A DNA stretch of 64,000 nt from Methylobacterium hispanicum. Lineage in GTDB: Bacteria; Pseudomonadota; Alphaproteobacteria; Rhizobiales; Beijerinckiaceae. The stretch spans positions 104,085 to 168,084 of the forward strand of contig NZ_BPQO01000012.1 in assembly GCF_022179285.1 (NCBI RefSeq), given 5' to 3'. The notes beneath the pieces were generated by a model. It worked only from the letters and a program-made list of their open reading frames with translations, made no database searches and was not told the DNA's origin. A program made the translations under genes and the position numbers. This document shows, piece after piece, positions 1 through 8,071 of this stretch (positions within the stretch are counted from its first letter, which is position 1; each line of letters opens with the position of its first letter).

Positions 1-923
1 TCGGCATGTCGGCCGCGGCCCGCCTCAACCCGCTGATGCCCTCCTCCGCCCTGGTGCGGCTGAACCCGGACGGCACCCTCACCGTCCGCATGGCGATGAC
101 CGATATCGGCACCGGCACCTACACGATCCTCGCCCAGATCGCGGGCGAGATGATGGGGCTGCCGGTCGAGAAGATCCGGGTCGAGATCGGCGACACGGCC
201 TATCCGGCGGCCGCGGGCTCGGGCGGCTCCTTCGGGGCGGGCTCGGCGGGCTCGGCGCTCTACGTGGCCTGCGACAACCTCCGGCGGGCGCTGCTCGCCA
301 AGGCCGGCATGAACCCGGAGGGCGCCGACTTCCAGGGGGGCCGGGCCGTCTCCGGCAACCGCTCGGAGGCGCTCGGCGACCTCGCGGGGCCGGAAGGGCT
401 GGAGGCACGGGGCGAGATCAAGCCCGGCAGTCTGAAGGAGGCCTTCTCGCACTACTCCTTCGGCGCGCATTTCGCCGAGGTCGGCGTCGATCGCGACACG
501 GGCGAGGTCCGGCTGCGGCGGATGCTCGGCGTGTTCACGGGCGGGCGCATCCTCAACGCCAAGACGGCCCGCTCCCAGGCCATCGGCGGCATGACCTTCG
601 GGGTCGGCGCGGCGCTGATGGAGGACGCCGTGATGGACCCGCGCTCCGGGACCTTCGTGAACCGGGATCTCGCCGAGTACCACGTGCCGGTCCACGCCGA
701 CATCCCGGCCATCGACGCGGTCTTCCTGCCCGAGCTCGACGACAAGGCGAACCCGCTCAAGAGCAAGGGCCTGGGCGAGCTCGGCATCTGCGGCGCGGGC
801 GCGGCGCTCGCCAACGCGATCTACAACGCCACGGGCGTGCGGATCCGGGATTACCCGATGACGCTCGACAAGGTGATGAAGGGGTTGGAGGAGCAGGAGG
901 GGCGCGGGGCGCGGCGGAGCTAG
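1..923 (+). CDS. Molybdopterin-binding subunit of a xanthine/aldehyde dehydrogenase family enzyme, C-terminal part
   Basis: About 305 residues of the C-terminal half of a large molybdenum hydroxylase subunit (XdhB/PaoC-like). The reading frame is open through the left edge, so the true start lies outside the window. The glycine-rich segment GSGGSFGAGSAGSALY near residues 75-90 and the C-terminal GLGELGICGAGAALANAIYN are typical of the molybdopterin-cytosine-dinucleotide binding domain, in which a conserved Glu acts as catalytic base. Such subunits work with a 2Fe-2S and an FAD subunit, usually encoded upstream, to hydroxylate aldehydes or purines. The exact substrate cannot be told from this fragment. 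Confidence 0.88.
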   Translation, partial: GMSAAARLNPLMPSSALVRLNPDGTLTVRMAMTDIGTGTYTILAQIAGEMMGLPVEKIRVEIGDTAYPAAAGSGGSFGAGSAGSALYVACDNLRRALLAKAGMNPEGADFQGGRAVSGNRSEALGDLAGPEGLEARGEIKPGSLKEAFSHYSFGAHFAEVGVDRDTGEVRLRRMLGVFTGGRILNAKTARSQAIGGMTFGVGAALMEDAVMDPRSGTFVNRDLAEYHVPVHADIPAIDAVFLPELDDKANPLKSKGLGELGICGAGAALANAIYNATGVRIRDYPMTLDKVMKGLEEQEGRGARRS

Positions 924-1068
924 CGGTGCGGCCCGCGCCGATGGTGCCGGCGGCAGCAATTGCCGCCGCCCCTGCCGTCTCGATCGATTGCCCGCCGCAC
1001 GCGCCGCCCGCACAGGCTACGGCGGGGCGGCCCGCCGTGACACATCCCCCGCGCGGGCTTCGCGAGCT

Positions 1069-1509
1069 TCATTGACCGGTCGTCGAGCCCGTCGTGGTGG
1101 TCGATTTGACCGGCTTCGAGCCGGGTTCGTGCGACATGGTCTTCGTACGGGACTCGACGCTCTCGCCGTCCCGAACCTTCGTCTTCGTGTGCGACTTCGA
1201 GAAGGTGCCGCCGTCGTGGGCCATCGCCTTCGACTGTCCGTTGAGCCCGCCATTGCCGGTCTCGTTGACGTGCGAGCGGTCCATCGTCTTGCCCCCGGCC
1301 GCGCTACCGCCGGTCGCCAGCGACGAGCCGGTCGATCCGTTCGCGCCGGTGGAGGTGCCCCCGGTCCCGACGGTCGAGGCGGATGTCCCCCCGGCCGCGG
1401 CCGAGCCGGCGCTGCCCGCGGTGGCGCTCCCCCCGGCCTGGGCCTGCGCGACCGCCGGGATGACCAGCAGCCCGAGGGCGGCGACGGGAACAATGAACCT
1501 TGCCATCAT
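1069..1509 (-). CDS. Secreted Gly/Ser/Thr-rich protein (third gene of operon)
   Basis: A 146-residue protein with a clear signal peptide (hydrophobic stretch up to about residue 23, ending AQA). The mature chain is almost entirely Gly, Ser, Thr and Ala in its first half and Lys/Ser/Thr-rich in its second. It contains degenerate versions of the GTGGSSAG unit seen in the first gene of the operon. A GAGG ribosome site lies five bases before ATG 1509; ATG 1506 is also possible. The gene starts only seven bases after the stop of the gene upstream, so the two are cotranscribed. I recognise no family. Low complexity suggests an exported, unstructured surface or periplasmic protein. Confidence 0.72.
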   Translation of the reverse strand: MMARFIVPVAALGLLVIPAVAQAQAGGSATAGSAGSAAAGGTSASTVGTGGTSTGANGSTGSSLATGGSAAGGKTMDRSHVNETGNGGLNGQSKAMAHDGGTFSKSHTKTKVRDGESVESRTKTMSHEPGSKPVKSTTTTGSTTGQ

Positions 1510-1516
1510 GTCAGCC

Positions 1517-1894
1517 TCACTTTGAGCCCTTGGGAACGGTGACGACGCAGTCGCCGTCGCCGGTGGTCGTCACGGTGCCGCCGCCGGAGCTTGAACTGGC
1601 GGCCGAGCTGCTGGTCGATCCGTTCCCGGACCGCGTGGTCACCGAGGGACCACCCGTGGTCGAGCTGCTCACGCCGCCGGGGCCGGCCGTGACCGAGCTC
1701 GAGAGCGTGCCGGAGTTCTTCGCGTCGTCGGAATGCACGACCTTGCACGGCCTGCCGTCCGGGCCGGTCTTGACCGTCGTGCTGCCCGAGACGCCGTTCG
1801 GGCCCGTCGTGACGGTGCTGGTCTGGGCGTGGCTTGCGGCGACGCCGGCGAGGACGAGGGCGCCGCCGATAAGCGGCCTGAACAGGCGAACCAT
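1517..1894 (-). CDS. Secreted Ser/Thr/Gly-rich protein with two cysteines (second gene of operon)
   Basis: A 125-residue protein. Residues 1-24 form a signal peptide ending SHAQ. The mature part is Ser/Thr/Gly-rich with TTGPNGVSGST and TTVKTGPDGRPCK segments, and ends in a GDCVVTVPKGSK tail. Two cysteines (about residues 50 and 116) could form a disulfide after export. Start at ATG 1894 was chosen because the signal peptide begins there and the longer frame upstream is Arg/Pro-rich antisense noise. It lies between two related secreted low-complexity proteins. No known family is recognised and no function is proposed. Confidence 0.68.
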   Translation of the reverse strand: MVRLFRPLIGGALVLAGVAASHAQTSTVTTGPNGVSGSTTVKTGPDGRPCKVVHSDDAKNSGTLSSSVTAGPGGVSSSTTGGPSVTTRSGNGSTSSSAASSSSGGGTVTTTGDGDCVVTVPKGSK

Positions 1895-1967
1895 GGTCCG
1901 GTCTCCTCGAAGACAGGGTGGGCGCGGTCCGGAGGGACCGCGCCCGATGCTCGAACCCGTCGCGGGC

Positions 1968-2429
1968 TCAGCGCTTGTTGTGGCCGGGGGCGTTCTCGGA
2001 GTTGCCGGGACCGCTCTTGTCGTGGCCGGGCGCGCTGCCCGACTTGCCCGCTCCATCGGACATCCCCGCCGAAGAGCCGCCGGTGCCGACCGACGAGCCG
2101 CTCGTGCCCTTGCCGGCCGACGAGCCGCCGGTGCCCAGCGTCGAGGAGGAGCCGCTGCCCGAACCGGCCGACGAGCCGCCGGTGCCCACGGTGGAGGAAC
2201 TGGTGCCGCCGCCCGCCGACGAGCCGCCGGTCCCGAGCGTCGAGGACGAGCCCGAGCCGCTGCCCGAGCCGGCCGACGAGCCCCCGGTGCCGACCGTCGA
2301 CGAGCTGGTGCCGCCGCCGGCCGACGAGCCGCCGGTACCGACGGTGGAAGAGGACTGCGCGAGCGCCAGGGCCGCACCGCCGACGATAAAGGTGGTCGCG
2401 AGGGCCGCGACGCGAACGTGCTTCAGCAT
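1968..2429 (-). CDS. Secreted protein with six GTGGSSAG repeats (first gene of operon)
   Basis: A 153-residue protein. A signal peptide covers residues 1-25 (ending ALALAQ). Residues 26-122 are six near-identical units, each carrying S-[TS]-[VL]-GTGGSSAG, joined by GGTSS or SGSGSS linkers. The tail is hydrophilic and holds GHDK and GHNK motifs. The start at ATG 2429 precedes a Lys/Arg-bearing n-region and a good hydrophobic core; the longer frame to 2495 adds a segment unlike an export signal. It is probably the first gene of an operon with the two genes that follow on the minus strand. The family is unknown to me. Confidence 0.72.
   Translation of the reverse strand: MLKHVRVAALATTFIVGGAALALAQSSSTVGTGGSSAGGGTSSSTVGTGGSSAGSGSGSGSSSTLGTGGSSAGGGTSSSTVGTGGSSAGSGSGSSSTLGTGGSSAGKGTSGSSVGTGGSSAGMSDGAGKSGSAPGHDKSGPGNSENAPGHNKR
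2064..2354 (-). repeat. In-frame tandem repeats coding GTGGSSAG units
   Basis: Six tandem coding repeats of roughly 45-60 bases within the secreted protein gene at 1968-2429. Unit length alternates because the linker is either GGTSS or SGSG(SG)SS. Such arrays can gain or lose units by slippage or recombination, so copy number may differ between strains (inference). Confidence 0.8.
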
Positions 2430-2783
2430 AGAGAGACTCCAATCTTCAGTCGTACGGGACCAGAAACGGGCACCTTTTGCAAAACGTTCCAGCAAAATGC
2501 GGGACTAATAGGCAAAAGGAACAATCGTTTGCAAGATTTCCGGCCGATGAGCCGAGCCCAATACTCAAAGAACCGCGAGGCTTGGGTGCCTCCGGTTGCA
2601 AGTCCGCCATGTCGCCGTGGTCCGGGCCATCCCGGCAGAGGTTCTGCCTGCTTGGGTATCCGCCGAAGCCCGGGCGTGTCGGACCGTCGAACTCTGCAAT
2701 GCTGGTCCCCGCCCGGGGGCGCCGTTGGTGACGCAAGCCGGCTCGGCCTGCGGGCGGCCCGTTCCCGTGCGGGGATGTCTTTC
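2430..2783. other. Intergenic region with lower GC content
   Basis: 354 bases between two minus-strand genes. It carries the putative promoter of the Gly/Ser-rich operon in its AT-richer left third. The open frames here are Arg/Pro-rich shadows with no ribosome site, so I see no gene. Confidence 0.5.
2506..2534 (-). promoter_or_regulatory. Putative sigma-70 type promoter for the Gly/Ser-rich operon
   Basis: Read on the minus strand, TTGCAA (2534-2529) is followed after 17 bases by CTATTA (2511-2506). Both are close to housekeeping promoter boxes, and the spacing is ideal. The segment is clearly less GC-rich than its surroundings. It would give a leader of about 70 bases before ATG 2429. This rests on pattern only. 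Confidence 0.35.
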
Positions 2784-3038
2784 CTAGTAGCGGTCGCGGT
2801 ATCCGTAGCCTTCGTAGCGACGCCCCTCGTAGACGCGCACGTCCCTGCGGCCGTAACCGCCGTACTCCCGATGGCGACGGTAGCCGTGGGCGGGGGCCCA
2901 GGGCGGGGGACCGCCGTGCCGGAAGCCGCGCTCGCCCCGGGCCCAGGGCGGGTCGGCCATGGCGGGCGAAGATGCCCCGAGGATGCCGGCCGCCAGGGTC
3001 AGTGCGCCGAGCATCGTCAACATCGTTTTGCGGGCCAT
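2784..3038 (-). CDS. Small secreted Tyr/Arg/Gly-rich protein
   Basis: An 84-residue protein. Signal peptide residues 1-28 (hydrophobic core, cleavage after AMA). The mature chain is basic and rich in Gly, Arg, Tyr and Pro, with GFRHGGPPPW and a closing run of Y-[GE]-[GR] pairs. A strong ribosome site (GGAGGGAGG) precedes ATG 3038, which fixes the start against the longer frame to 3350. Similar Arg/Tyr/Gly-rich exported peptides are common hypothetical proteins in Methylobacterium and relatives. The role is unknown. Confidence 0.72.
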   Translation of the reverse strand: MARKTMLTMLGALTLAAGILGASSPAMADPPWARGERGFRHGGPPPWAPAHGYRRHREYGGYGRRDVRVYEGRRYEGYGYRDRY

Positions 3039-3373
3039 TGAGCGCCTCCCTCCGGCCGGCTCGTAGCCGACCACGGACCAGAGACGGAGAACGGAGCCAA
3101 ACCGTTCCGCCAATCGCGACGGGCCGGGCGGCCTTCCCCCGCGGCCGGCCGAGCATAGAGCATCGGAGCGCGTGCGCTGGCCATCGGACCGCGATCGATC
3201 GCTCGCCCCCCTGTCGGCGGCCTTCCGTCGCCGGCGCACCGCATGGCCCCCTCGGGGTCGGCCGCAGACGATCGAGGAAGGCCGGACCGCCGACGGCGAG
3301 GCGCAGGATCCCCGTTGACGCTCCCACCGCGATACCCGACACCCGGACAAAACATGCGTCCGGGAGCGCCCCC
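3039..3373. other. Intergenic region between divergent genes
   Basis: 335 bases separating the small secreted protein (minus strand) from the acyl-CoA synthetase (plus strand). It should hold both promoters. I could not pick out convincing boxes, repeats or a further gene. Confidence 0.4.
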
Positions 3374-4903
3374 TTGTCCGACCGTCACCCGCCCGCCCGC
3401 TTCAACGCCGCCCGCTACTGCCTCGGCGCGAACGCGGCGGCGCGGCCGGACAAGACGGCGCTCGTCCTGGTGGGCGACGGCTCCGAGACCACCCGCCTGA
3501 CCTTCGGGGAGGCCGACCGGGCCGTGCGCGGCATCGCGGCGGGGCTCCTCGGGCTCGGGCTGGTGCCGGGCGACCGGGTGATGATCCGCATGGGCAACGA
3601 GGCCGACTACGTGCTGACCTACTTCGGCGCGCTCGCGGCCGGGCTGGTGGCCCTGCCCTCCTCGCCGCAGCTGACGCCGGCCGAGGCCGCCTTCCTGATG
3701 GAGAATTCCGGGGCCCGCGCGGTGGCGCTGGCCGGCGGCTGCCGGATCGAGCCCGCCGACCTCGGCGACCGCCTGCTGCTCGGGCCGGAGGACATCGCCC
3801 GGCTCAAGGGCCACGCGCCGCTCGCCGACTACGCCGACACCGCCGCCGACGACCCGGCCACCCTCGTCTACACCTCCGGCACCACCAGCCGGCCGAAGGG
3901 CGTGCTGCACGCCCACCGCACCATCTGGGGCCGTAGGCCGATGCTGGCGCACTGGCTCGGCCTCTCCGAGACCGACGTGATGCTGCATGCCGGCACCATG
4001 AACTGGACCTACACGCTGGGCGTCGGCATCACCGACCCCTGGGCGGCCGGCGCCACCGCGGTGCTCTACAACGGGCCGCGCGACCCGGGCGTCTGGCCGC
4101 GGCTCATCGCCGAGCAGGGCGCCACCATCTTCGCCGCGGTGCCGAGCCTCTACCGGCAGATCCTGAAATACGGCGACCTCCGCGCGCACGACCTCTCGCG
4201 CCTGCGCCACGGCTGCACCGCGGGCGAGGCGCTGCCCGTGGACCTGCTGGAGGCCTGGGAGACCGCCACGGGCAAGCCGCTCTACGAGGCGCTCGGGATG
4301 AGCGAGGTCTCGACCTACGTGTCCAGCGGGCCCACCACCCCGGTGCGGCCGGGCTCGCCGGGCCGGCCCCAGCCGGGGCGCCGGGTGGCGATCCTGCCCC
4401 GCGAGGGCCACCCCGAGCCGCTGCCGGCGGGCGAGACGGGGCTGCTCGCCGTCCACCGCTCCGAGCCGGGGCTGATGCTGGGCTACTGGAACCGGCCCGA
4501 CGAGGAGGCGGCGGTGTTCCGCGGCGACTGGTTCTGCGGCGGCGACCTCGCCCGGCTCGACGCGGCGGGCTACCTCTGGTTCGAGGGCCGGGCCGACGAC
4601 CTGATGAACGCGATGGGCTACCGCGTCTCCCCGAACGAGGTCGAGGGCGTGCTGGCCCTGCACCCGGACGTCGCCGAGGTGGGCGTGAGCGAGCTGCGCG
4701 TGCGGGCCGACGTCTCGGTGATCTGCGGCTTCGTGGTGCTGCAGCCGGGGGCCTTGCCCGACGCCGAGGCGCTGCTGGCGTGGTGCCGCGAGCGGCTCGC
4801 CGCCTACAAGTGCCCCCGCGAGATCCGCTTCCTGGCAAGCCTCCCTCGCACGCCGAACGGCAAGGTGCAGAGGAAGCGCCTGCCCGAGGCCGCGGCCGCC
4901 TGA
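3374..4903 (+). CDS. AMP-forming acyl-CoA synthetase
   Basis: A 509-residue ANL-superfamily ligase that activates a carboxylic acid as an acyl-adenylate and then forms the CoA thioester. The P-loop-like motif YTSGTTSRPKGVLHAH lies near residue 165. The ALGMSEVS adenine motif, the GDLARLD hinge and the C-terminal PRTPNGKVQRKRL with catalytic Lys are all present. I chose the TTG at 3374 because it follows GGGAG by about seven bases and gives a normal N-terminus (SDRHPPARFNAARYCLG). The in-frame extension upstream is atypical. The length is short for benzoate-CoA ligase-like enzymes but complete. The substrate is not predictable; an aromatic or short acid is possible. Confidence 0.85.
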   Translation: MSDRHPPARFNAARYCLGANAAARPDKTALVLVGDGSETTRLTFGEADRAVRGIAAGLLGLGLVPGDRVMIRMGNEADYVLTYFGALAAGLVALPSSPQLTPAEAAFLMENSGARAVALAGGCRIEPADLGDRLLLGPEDIARLKGHAPLADYADTAADDPATLVYTSGTTSRPKGVLHAHRTIWGRRPMLAHWLGLSETDVMLHAGTMNWTYTLGVGITDPWAAGATAVLYNGPRDPGVWPRLIAEQGATIFAAVPSLYRQILKYGDLRAHDLSRLRHGCTAGEALPVDLLEAWETATGKPLYEALGMSEVSTYVSSGPTTPVRPGSPGRPQPGRRVAILPREGHPEPLPAGETGLLAVHRSEPGLMLGYWNRPDEEAAVFRGDWFCGGDLARLDAAGYLWFEGRADDLMNAMGYRVSPNEVEGVLALHPDVAEVGVSELRVRADVSVICGFVVLQPGALPDAEALLAWCRERLAAYKCPREIRFLASLPRTPNGKVQRKRLPEAAAA

Positions 4904-4953
4904 GGCTTGTCGGGCGCTTGCCCGCCCGCGGGGGCGCCGCTAGGGCGGAGTCC

Positions 4954-5799
4954 ATGTCCGGATCCGCCCCGCTTCCGCTCTCCGTCTTCATCATCGCCCA
5001 GAACGAGGCCGACCGCATCGGCGCCGTGATTCGGGCGGTGGCCGACCTCACCGACGACCTCGTCGTAGTGGATTCCGGCTCGACGGACGGGACGCAAGCC
5101 TTGGCCGAGAGCCTCGGCGCCCGGGTGATCCACAATCCCTGGCCGGGCTACGGCCCGCAGAAACGCTTCGCGGAAGCCCAGTGCCGCCATCCCTGGCTCC
5201 TCAACCTCGACGCCGACGAGGTGGTGCCGCCCGCGCTCGCCGCCGAGATCCGGGCGCTCTTCGCCGCCGGCGAGCCCGCCCGGCCCGCTTGGCGGCTGGC
5301 CATCGCGGAGATCTTCCCTGGCGAGAGCCGGCCCCACCGTTGGGCCTACACGCTCACCCCCGTGCGGCTCTACCGGCTCGATGCCGGCCGCTACGCGCCC
5401 TCCCCCGTCCACGACCGGGTCGAGCTGAGGCCCGGCATCGAGCCCGGGCTGTTGCGGGCCCGCGTCCACCACTTCTCCGTGCGCTCGCTCGGCGACCAGT
5501 TGATCAAGCTCAACCGCTACTCCGACCAGCAGGCCGACGACCTCGAGGCGCGCGGCGTGACGATCCCCGTCTGGCGGGTCTTCGTGGAGCTGCCGGGCAA
5601 CTTCCTCAAGGCCTATCTCGGCCGGCGCCACTTCGCGCGCGGCACCTACGGTTTCCTGACGGCGATGAACTACGCGATCTCGCGGCATCTGCGCGTCGCC
5701 AAGCACTACGAGCGCCGCCGCCGCGCCGCCGCGGGCAACCCGCGCTGGGCAGCTGGTAGCCCGCGGGCCCCGCTTGACCGGAACGGGCCGAACCCGTAG
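4954..5799 (+). CDS. Family 2 glycosyltransferase, WaaE-like (LPS core type)
   Basis: A 281-residue cytoplasmic GT-A fold enzyme transferring a sugar from an NDP-sugar. The motifs are in order: IIAQNEADRIG near residue 13, VVDSGSTDGT near 38, and the metal-binding LNLDADEVVPP near 80. The middle part matches WaaE/KdtX-type LPS core glucosyltransferases, with HHFSVRSLGDQ and a basic amphipathic C-terminus. It starts 50 bases after the acyl-CoA synthetase stop on the same strand and could be cotranscribed. Role in lipopolysaccharide or other glycan assembly is inferred from the family; the acceptor is unknown. Confidence 0.83.
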   Translation: MSGSAPLPLSVFIIAQNEADRIGAVIRAVADLTDDLVVVDSGSTDGTQALAESLGARVIHNPWPGYGPQKRFAEAQCRHPWLLNLDADEVVPPALAAEIRALFAAGEPARPAWRLAIAEIFPGESRPHRWAYTLTPVRLYRLDAGRYAPSPVHDRVELRPGIEPGLLRARVHHFSVRSLGDQLIKLNRYSDQQADDLEARGVTIPVWRVFVELPGNFLKAYLGRRHFARGTYGFLTAMNYAISRHLRVAKHYERRRRAAAGNPRWAAGSPRAPLDRNGPNP

Positions 5800-5812
5800 A
5801 GCCATCAGCGCC

Positions 5813-5905
5813 GGAGACGTGGCCGAGAGGCTGAAGGCACTCGTTTGCTAAATGAGCATACCCCTAATAAGGGTATCGAGGGTTCGAATCCCTCCGTCTC
5901 CGCCA
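5813..5905 (+). tRNA. tRNA-Ser, anticodon GCT
   Basis: A 93-base class II tRNA including an encoded CCA end. The acceptor stem GGAGACG pairs with CGTCTCC. The anticodon stem CTCGT/ATGAG holds the loop TTGCTAA with anticodon GCT. A long variable arm with a CCC/GGG-type stem (CATACCCC...GGGTAT) and the T-loop GGTTCGAATCC identify a serine tRNA. The discriminator base is G, as is normal for tRNA-Ser. It decodes AGC and AGU. Confidence 0.97.
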
Positions 5906-6151
5906 CTACCTTTCGCTCAATAATTGATCCGCCTACCGTTTTGGCGACGTGCAGGCCGTTCAGCCCACAGGTTGGCCTACATCTTGTAGCGGTTCACGGC
6001 GAACGCTGTCGAACGATCTTCGCTTCGGCGAGGCTCAGCGTTGGGCCTAGCCATTCCCGAAGCTTGCGATTGGCCGAGCGTTCGCGCCAAGGACTGTGAA
6101 TCGCTCCGGGTTTCCTGGGGACGAGGGAATCCGCCGAGAGAACCGCGGGGA

Positions 6152-6316
6152 TCAGCCGAACACGTCCCAGCGGATGAACATCGCCACCGAGACGACGGCG
6201 AAGATCGCGAGCAGGAGCGGGTTGCCGAGATAGAGCGCGGCGGCGAGCAGCCCCGCCCAGGCGACCAGGATCCCGAGCATGACGGCGATGGCGACGGGGT
6301 TCATGCGCGCATCCAT
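6152..6316 (-). CDS. Small two-span membrane protein
   Basis: A 54-residue hydrophobic protein with two predicted membrane spans (about residues 8-28 and 33-47) and the C-terminal tail MFIRWDVFG. Two starts are possible: ATG 6316 (MDARMNPV, with a weak GGGA upstream) or ATG 6304 (MNPVAIAV, no ribosome site seen). I prefer the former. It lies 55 bases beyond the stop of the DNA glycosylase gene on the same strand. No family is recognised. Confidence 0.55.
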   Translation of the reverse strand: MDARMNPVAIAVMLGILVAWAGLLAAALYLGNPLLLAIFAVVSVAMFIRWDVFG

Positions 6317-6371
6317 GCCATTCCCGGCCGAAGACTTCCATGCCCATCCGTCCATGTCCATCCGACACCGG

Positions 6372-6941
6372 TCACGCGGCGGGCGGGCGGGGCGTGCGAG
6401 GCAGCGGCCGGCTGACGAAGCGGGAGCCGGCGAGCAGGAAGCGCCATGGCGTCCCAGCGGCGCGGGTGATGCCGATGCGCGGGCCCGCCGCCACCGCAAC
6501 GGCCCCGCCCGGCGGATCGAGGTGGAACGGTGCGCGGTCCAGCGGCAGCCCGTCCTGCGCGCGGGAGACCGCGAGCGCTTGGCAGAGCCGGCCGGGACCG
6601 GCGCAGAGCAGCCGCAGCGCCTCGGTGCCGCGGCGGGCCCGCATGGTCTCCAATCCGTCCGTCGGCTCGAGCGCGCGGATCAGCACGGCGCTGCCCGGCT
6701 CGCAGACGAGGTTGAGGCACCAGTGCATGCCGTAGGAGCGGTAGACGTAGGCGTGCCCCGGCGGCCCGAACATGCTGGCGTTGCGGGGTGTCGGCCCCGC
6801 GAAGCTGTGCGAGGCCGGATCGCTCCGGTCGTAGGCCTCGGTCTCGACGATCGACCCGCCGACCCCGTCGACGAGCAGCCGCCAGCCGATGAGCTCCGGC
6901 GCGACCGCGGCGGCGTTGCGGGCGAAGAAGTCGGGTGCCAT
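6372..6941 (-). CDS. 3-methyladenine DNA glycosylase, AAG/MPG family
   Basis: A 189-residue monofunctional base-excision glycosylase that removes alkylated purines such as 3-methyladenine from DNA. The family signature is intact: the [17 protein letters not shown] segment near residues 31-47 contains the catalytic Glu, followed by [16 protein letters not shown], in which Tyr and His line the base pocket, and [11 protein letters not shown]. The length is normal for bacterial members. ATG 6941 gives a standard N-terminus ([16 protein letters not shown]). The longer frame upstream runs into a separate small gene. It acts alone in the cytoplasm. Confidence 0.93.
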   Translation of the reverse strand: MAPDFFARNAAAVAPELIGWRLLVDGVGGSIVETEAYDRSDPASHSFAGPTPRNASMFGPPGHAYVYRSYGMHWCLNLVCEPGSAVLIRALEPTDGLETMRARRGTEALRLLCAGPGRLCQALAVSRAQDGLPLDRAPFHLDPPGGAVAVAAGPRIGITRAAGTPWRFLLAGSRFVSRPLPRTPRPPAA

Positions 6942-6957
6942 GGGCCGGGCCCGCGCT

Positions 6958-7227
6958 TCAGGCACCGAGATCGGCCGCCGCGAGCGCGACGACCCCGCCC
7001 TCGACGCCGGCCCGCGCGGACGTAGCGATCGCGCTGGCCACGACCGCGTCCCCGTGGGCGCGGAAGATCGCCATGGCATTGCCCTCCCACGGTCCGCGGG
7101 CGTCCTGCAGGGCGCCCTGCCCCACCCGGCAGAGAACGAGGATAGGCTCGTGGGTTATCGTGACGGTCCGGCATCCCGGCGCCCTCTCGCCCAGGCGGGG
7201 CTCCTCCTCGGACAGGCGCGTCGGCAT
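6958..7227 (-). CDS. Small hypothetical protein
   Basis: An 89-residue soluble protein with no signal or span. It has [20 protein letters not shown] and [22 protein letters not shown] segments suggesting a small alpha/beta domain. A ribosome site GGAGG stands about eight bases before ATG 7227, and the gene ends 16 bases before the DNA glycosylase start, so both may be cotranscribed. No family is recognised. Confidence 0.55.
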   Translation of the reverse strand: MPTRLSEEEPRLGERAPGCRTVTITHEPILVLCRVGQGALQDARGPWEGNAMAIFRAHGDAVVASAIATSARAGVEGGVVALAAADLGA

Positions 7228-7438
7228 CTCGCCACCTCCAGTCTCCGGCCGCGGCGGGCCGCCTCGACCAGCGCCGGACGCCCCCGCGGGGTTCCGCCGC
7301 GGCGCCCCGGGCGGATCGCCGCCCCGCGGACCCGAAACCCGGCCGGGGCCGCCGAGGAAGGAGAGGCCGAAAAGGCTGGCGGGCCGATCGGGTGCGCCGG
7401 ACCGGCGAACCGGACCGGCGCCCCGGCCGTTTCCGGAC

Positions 7439-7693
7439 ATGCCCGAGAGCCGCATCGCCTGGACCGCCTCCGACGTCGCCGGCATCCCGCTGCGCCGCCT
7501 CGTCGGCCGGGTCGGCCAGATCGAGGTCGGGATCTGCGAGTACGACGGCTCGAACCGGCTTTGGACGTGGTGGAGCCCGCTCGCCGAGGACGTATGGGGC
7601 CACGCGCCGAGCGCCGAGGCCGCGCAGCAGCATTGCGAGGCCTGGCTGCGGGCGTGGCTGGAGAACTTCCGGCCGTTCCTCGAGCAGATGTGA
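7439..7693 (+). CDS. Small hypothetical protein, Trp-rich
   Basis: An 84-residue soluble protein with unusually many tryptophans (W8, the LWTWWSP cluster near residue 42, VWG, AWLRAWLENF). It has the look of a compact single domain with a C-terminal amphipathic helix. ATG 7439 follows a GC-rich leader without a clear ribosome site. The gene is divergent from the preceding small gene. The family is unknown to me, although short proteins with this LWTWWSPL pattern occur in Methylobacterium genomes (recollection, not verified). Confidence 0.55.
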   Translation: MPESRIAWTASDVAGIPLRRLVGRVGQIEVGICEYDGSNRLWTWWSPLAEDVWGHAPSAEAAQQHCEAWLRAWLENFRPFLEQM

Positions 7694-7722
7694 CCCTCCG
7701 TCCGGCCGCGCGGTTTCGATCC

Positions 7723-7983
7723 CTACGACCCCGCGCCGCTGTCGAGGCGCTCCGTCCCGGCGCGTGCGGGGTCGTCCGCCGCCTCCCCCTCGGCGATGTC
7801 GGCGCGCAGGACGGGTGCGCCGAGCGCCGTCATCAACGTGCGCAGACCCTCGATCCAGCGCTCCGCCTCGGCGAGCGAGGCGACCCCCTCGCGGCGGAAC
7901 GTCTTGTCGGGCTCGATCGTGGCGGTGACGTCGAACAGGCCATCGGGCCTGTCGACGATCCGGCAGAAAACGCGGCGTGCCAT
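7723..7983 (-). CDS. Small hypothetical protein
   Basis: An 86-residue soluble protein. The first 50 residues alternate beta-type segments (RVFCRIVDRPDGLFDVTATI) with a helix (SLAEAERWIEGLRTLMTAL), a pattern seen in small conserved alphaproteobacterial proteins. The C-terminus is acidic and disordered. It is convergent with the Trp-rich gene. No ribosome site is obvious. No function is proposed. Confidence 0.55.
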   Translation of the reverse strand: MARRVFCRIVDRPDGLFDVTATIEPDKTFRREGVASLAEAERWIEGLRTLMTALGAPVLRADIAEGEAADDPARAGTERLDSGAGS

Positions 7984-8071
7984 GGCGGCATCATATCACA
8001 ACCTTCCCATGCCGGAACGTTGTGCGCTGATCGATCGCGCCCGAAGGCTTCTGCGGGGCGATCGCGCGGGC

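Noticed and set aside
988..2389. Plus-strand and alternative-frame open frames of up to 500 codons across the Gly/Ser-rich region.
   Set aside because: They are Arg/Pro/Ala-rich translations of the antisense of real genes, lack signal peptides and ribosome sites, and overlap supported minus-strand genes.
1968..2429. Tandem units as a CRISPR or intergenic satellite.
   Set aside because: The units are in frame in a gene with a signal peptide, and the spacers are not unique sequences.
5906..6151. Lower-GC segment after tRNA-Ser as a possible integration (att) site.
   Set aside because: There is no integrase, no repeat of the tRNA 3' end elsewhere in the window and no island-like gene content.
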